Assembly: GCA_041688215.1 (NCBI GenBank)
Contig: JBDNIO010000245.1
Coordinates: forward strand, 1 to 6,383
Direction: 5' to 3'
Source: JBDNIO01 sp041688215
Lineage (GTDB): Bacteria > Pseudomonadota > Gammaproteobacteria > Nevskiales > Salinisphaeraceae
Length of the DNA stretch: 6,383 nucleotides
The notes below the pieces were generated by a model. That model saw only the letters and a list, made by a program, of their open reading frames with translations, had not been told where the DNA came from and ran no database searches. Below, piece after piece: positions 5,878 through 6,383 of this stretch (its first letter is position 1; each line of letters opens with the position of its first letter). Both the position numbers and the translations under genes were made by a program.

Positions 5878-6254
5878 ACGAAAACGTCCAGGCAAAAAAA
5901 CGTCCCGCCCAGCGCCTGCGCCTGTCGCCGGTCTGGTTAATCCCGCTCGGCGCGGCGCTGATCGGCGCCTGGCTGTTGTTTCAGAACGTTACCTCGCGCG
6001 GCCCTACGGTTACGCTGCGCCTGAACAACGCCGAGGGCCTGGAAAAAGGCAAGACCTCGGTCAAGGTCCTGAACCTGGACGTGGGTACTGTGAAAGACTT
6101 GTACCTCAGCGACGAGGTCGATGGCGTGGTCGCGGAGATCAGCATGCAGCCGAGCATGGAGGAACTGCTGGTTGAAGACAGCGAATTTTGGGTAGTAAAG
6201 CCGCGTGTCGGCCGTCAAGGCATTAGCGGTCTGGGTAGAATGGCGCTAACTTAA
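5874..6254 (+). pseudogene. pqiB: pqiB, N-terminal fragment (first MCE domain, cut by an insertion)
   Basis: PqiB is an MCE protein anchored in the inner membrane whose hexamer forms a tunnel across the periplasm for lipid transport. E. coli PqiB has 546 residues. Here residues 1-18 are basic and cytoplasmic, 19-36 form the single membrane anchor, and about 45-121 are most of the first MCE domain: PTVTLRLNNAEGLEKGKTSVKV, then EFWVVKPRVGRQGISGLG. Native PqiB continues from GISGLG into T-L-L-S-G, but here it reads RMALT and a TAA. The last five residues and the stop come from the IS-like sequence beginning about 6237. MCE domains 2 and 3 and the coiled-coil tail are missing, so the tunnel cannot form. 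The start overlaps the end of pqiA by four bases (ATGA), the normal operon coupling. No pqiC is present in the window. Confidence 0.88.
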
Positions 6255-6383
6255 GCCCCTTTAGAGCAAGTTCTACCCCGGTGTGGGGTCTCCCGCATGA
6301 GCGGTCTAGGCTGGGTCATAAGTTGAAACGGTTTAGGTCGTCGTTTAACACATCGAGGCTTGCTTCGGCCGGGCCGAATAGAC
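6237..6383 (+). mobile_element. Probable IS4-family insertion sequence end (inverted repeat and leader, partial)
   Basis: Foreign sequence starts within a base or two of 6237, immediately after the native pqiB codon for GISGLG. Its edge, AATGGCGCTAACTTAAG (6239-6255), resembles the IS4-family terminal repeat pattern; from memory, E. coli IS4 begins TAATGCCGATCAGTTAAG and IS231 ends similarly in AACTTAAG. The following roughly 130 bases have no long reading frame and no similarity to pqiB, as expected for a transposase leader. They contain a near-perfect palindrome, TTCGGCC-G-GGCCGAA (6364-6378). The transposase gene itself would lie beyond the window, so the family call is tentative, while the break in pqiB is clear. 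Confidence 0.55.

Noticed and set aside
1..6383. CRISPR array, tRNA or rRNA genes, phage genes
   Set aside because: No regularly spaced repeats, cloverleaf-like tRNA sequence, rRNA signature or phage structural gene was seen on either strand.

Overview
The window comes from a moderately GC-rich Gram-negative bacterium, most likely a gammaproteobacterium. The supporting evidence is a lipoprotein lytic transglycosylase, an outer-membrane barrel protein, a Pseudomonas-type zinc glyoxalase I and a PqiA/PqiB (MCE) operon with E. coli-like lengths and overlap. I cannot name the genus. I see no new defence, metabolic or mobile system. The interesting content is a cluster of gene disruptions.

Layout. 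Positions 1-138 are the left end of an IS66-family insertion sequence (minus strand). It has a GTAAGCG tip and the first 17 codons of a TnpA-like protein, and it sits inside a small outer-membrane beta-barrel gene (139-363, minus), cutting that gene after residue 75. Next on the minus strand is glyoxalase I (gloA, 457-984). Divergent from it is a leucine-carboxyl-methyltransferase-like SAM methyltransferase (1050-1892). This is followed by a DUF2505 protein (1969-2472), a family-3 lytic transglycosylase lipoprotein with a C-terminal peptidoglycan-binding domain (2541-3818), and a glutathione S-transferase (3899-4549) that ends in a very strong intrinsic terminator (4567-4604).

After the terminator comes the pqi operon, which is broken twice. 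pqiA (4621-5877) would be a normal 418-residue protein except for a single in-frame TAA at 5044-5046, in the middle of its first PqiA domain. pqiB starts with the usual ATGA overlap at 5874, but ends after residue 121 where foreign DNA begins. That DNA looks like the terminal inverted repeat and untranslated leader of an IS4-family element (about 6237-6383).

How the genes work together. GloA and the GST both use glutathione for detoxification but are in separate transcription units. The lytic transglycosylase remodels the cell wall. PqiA and PqiB would form an inner-membrane and periplasm-spanning lipid transport system of the MCE type. With a nonsense codon in pqiA and pqiB truncated, that system is probably inactive here. 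The window begins and ends inside insertion sequences, which is what a draft contig that stops at repeated elements looks like.
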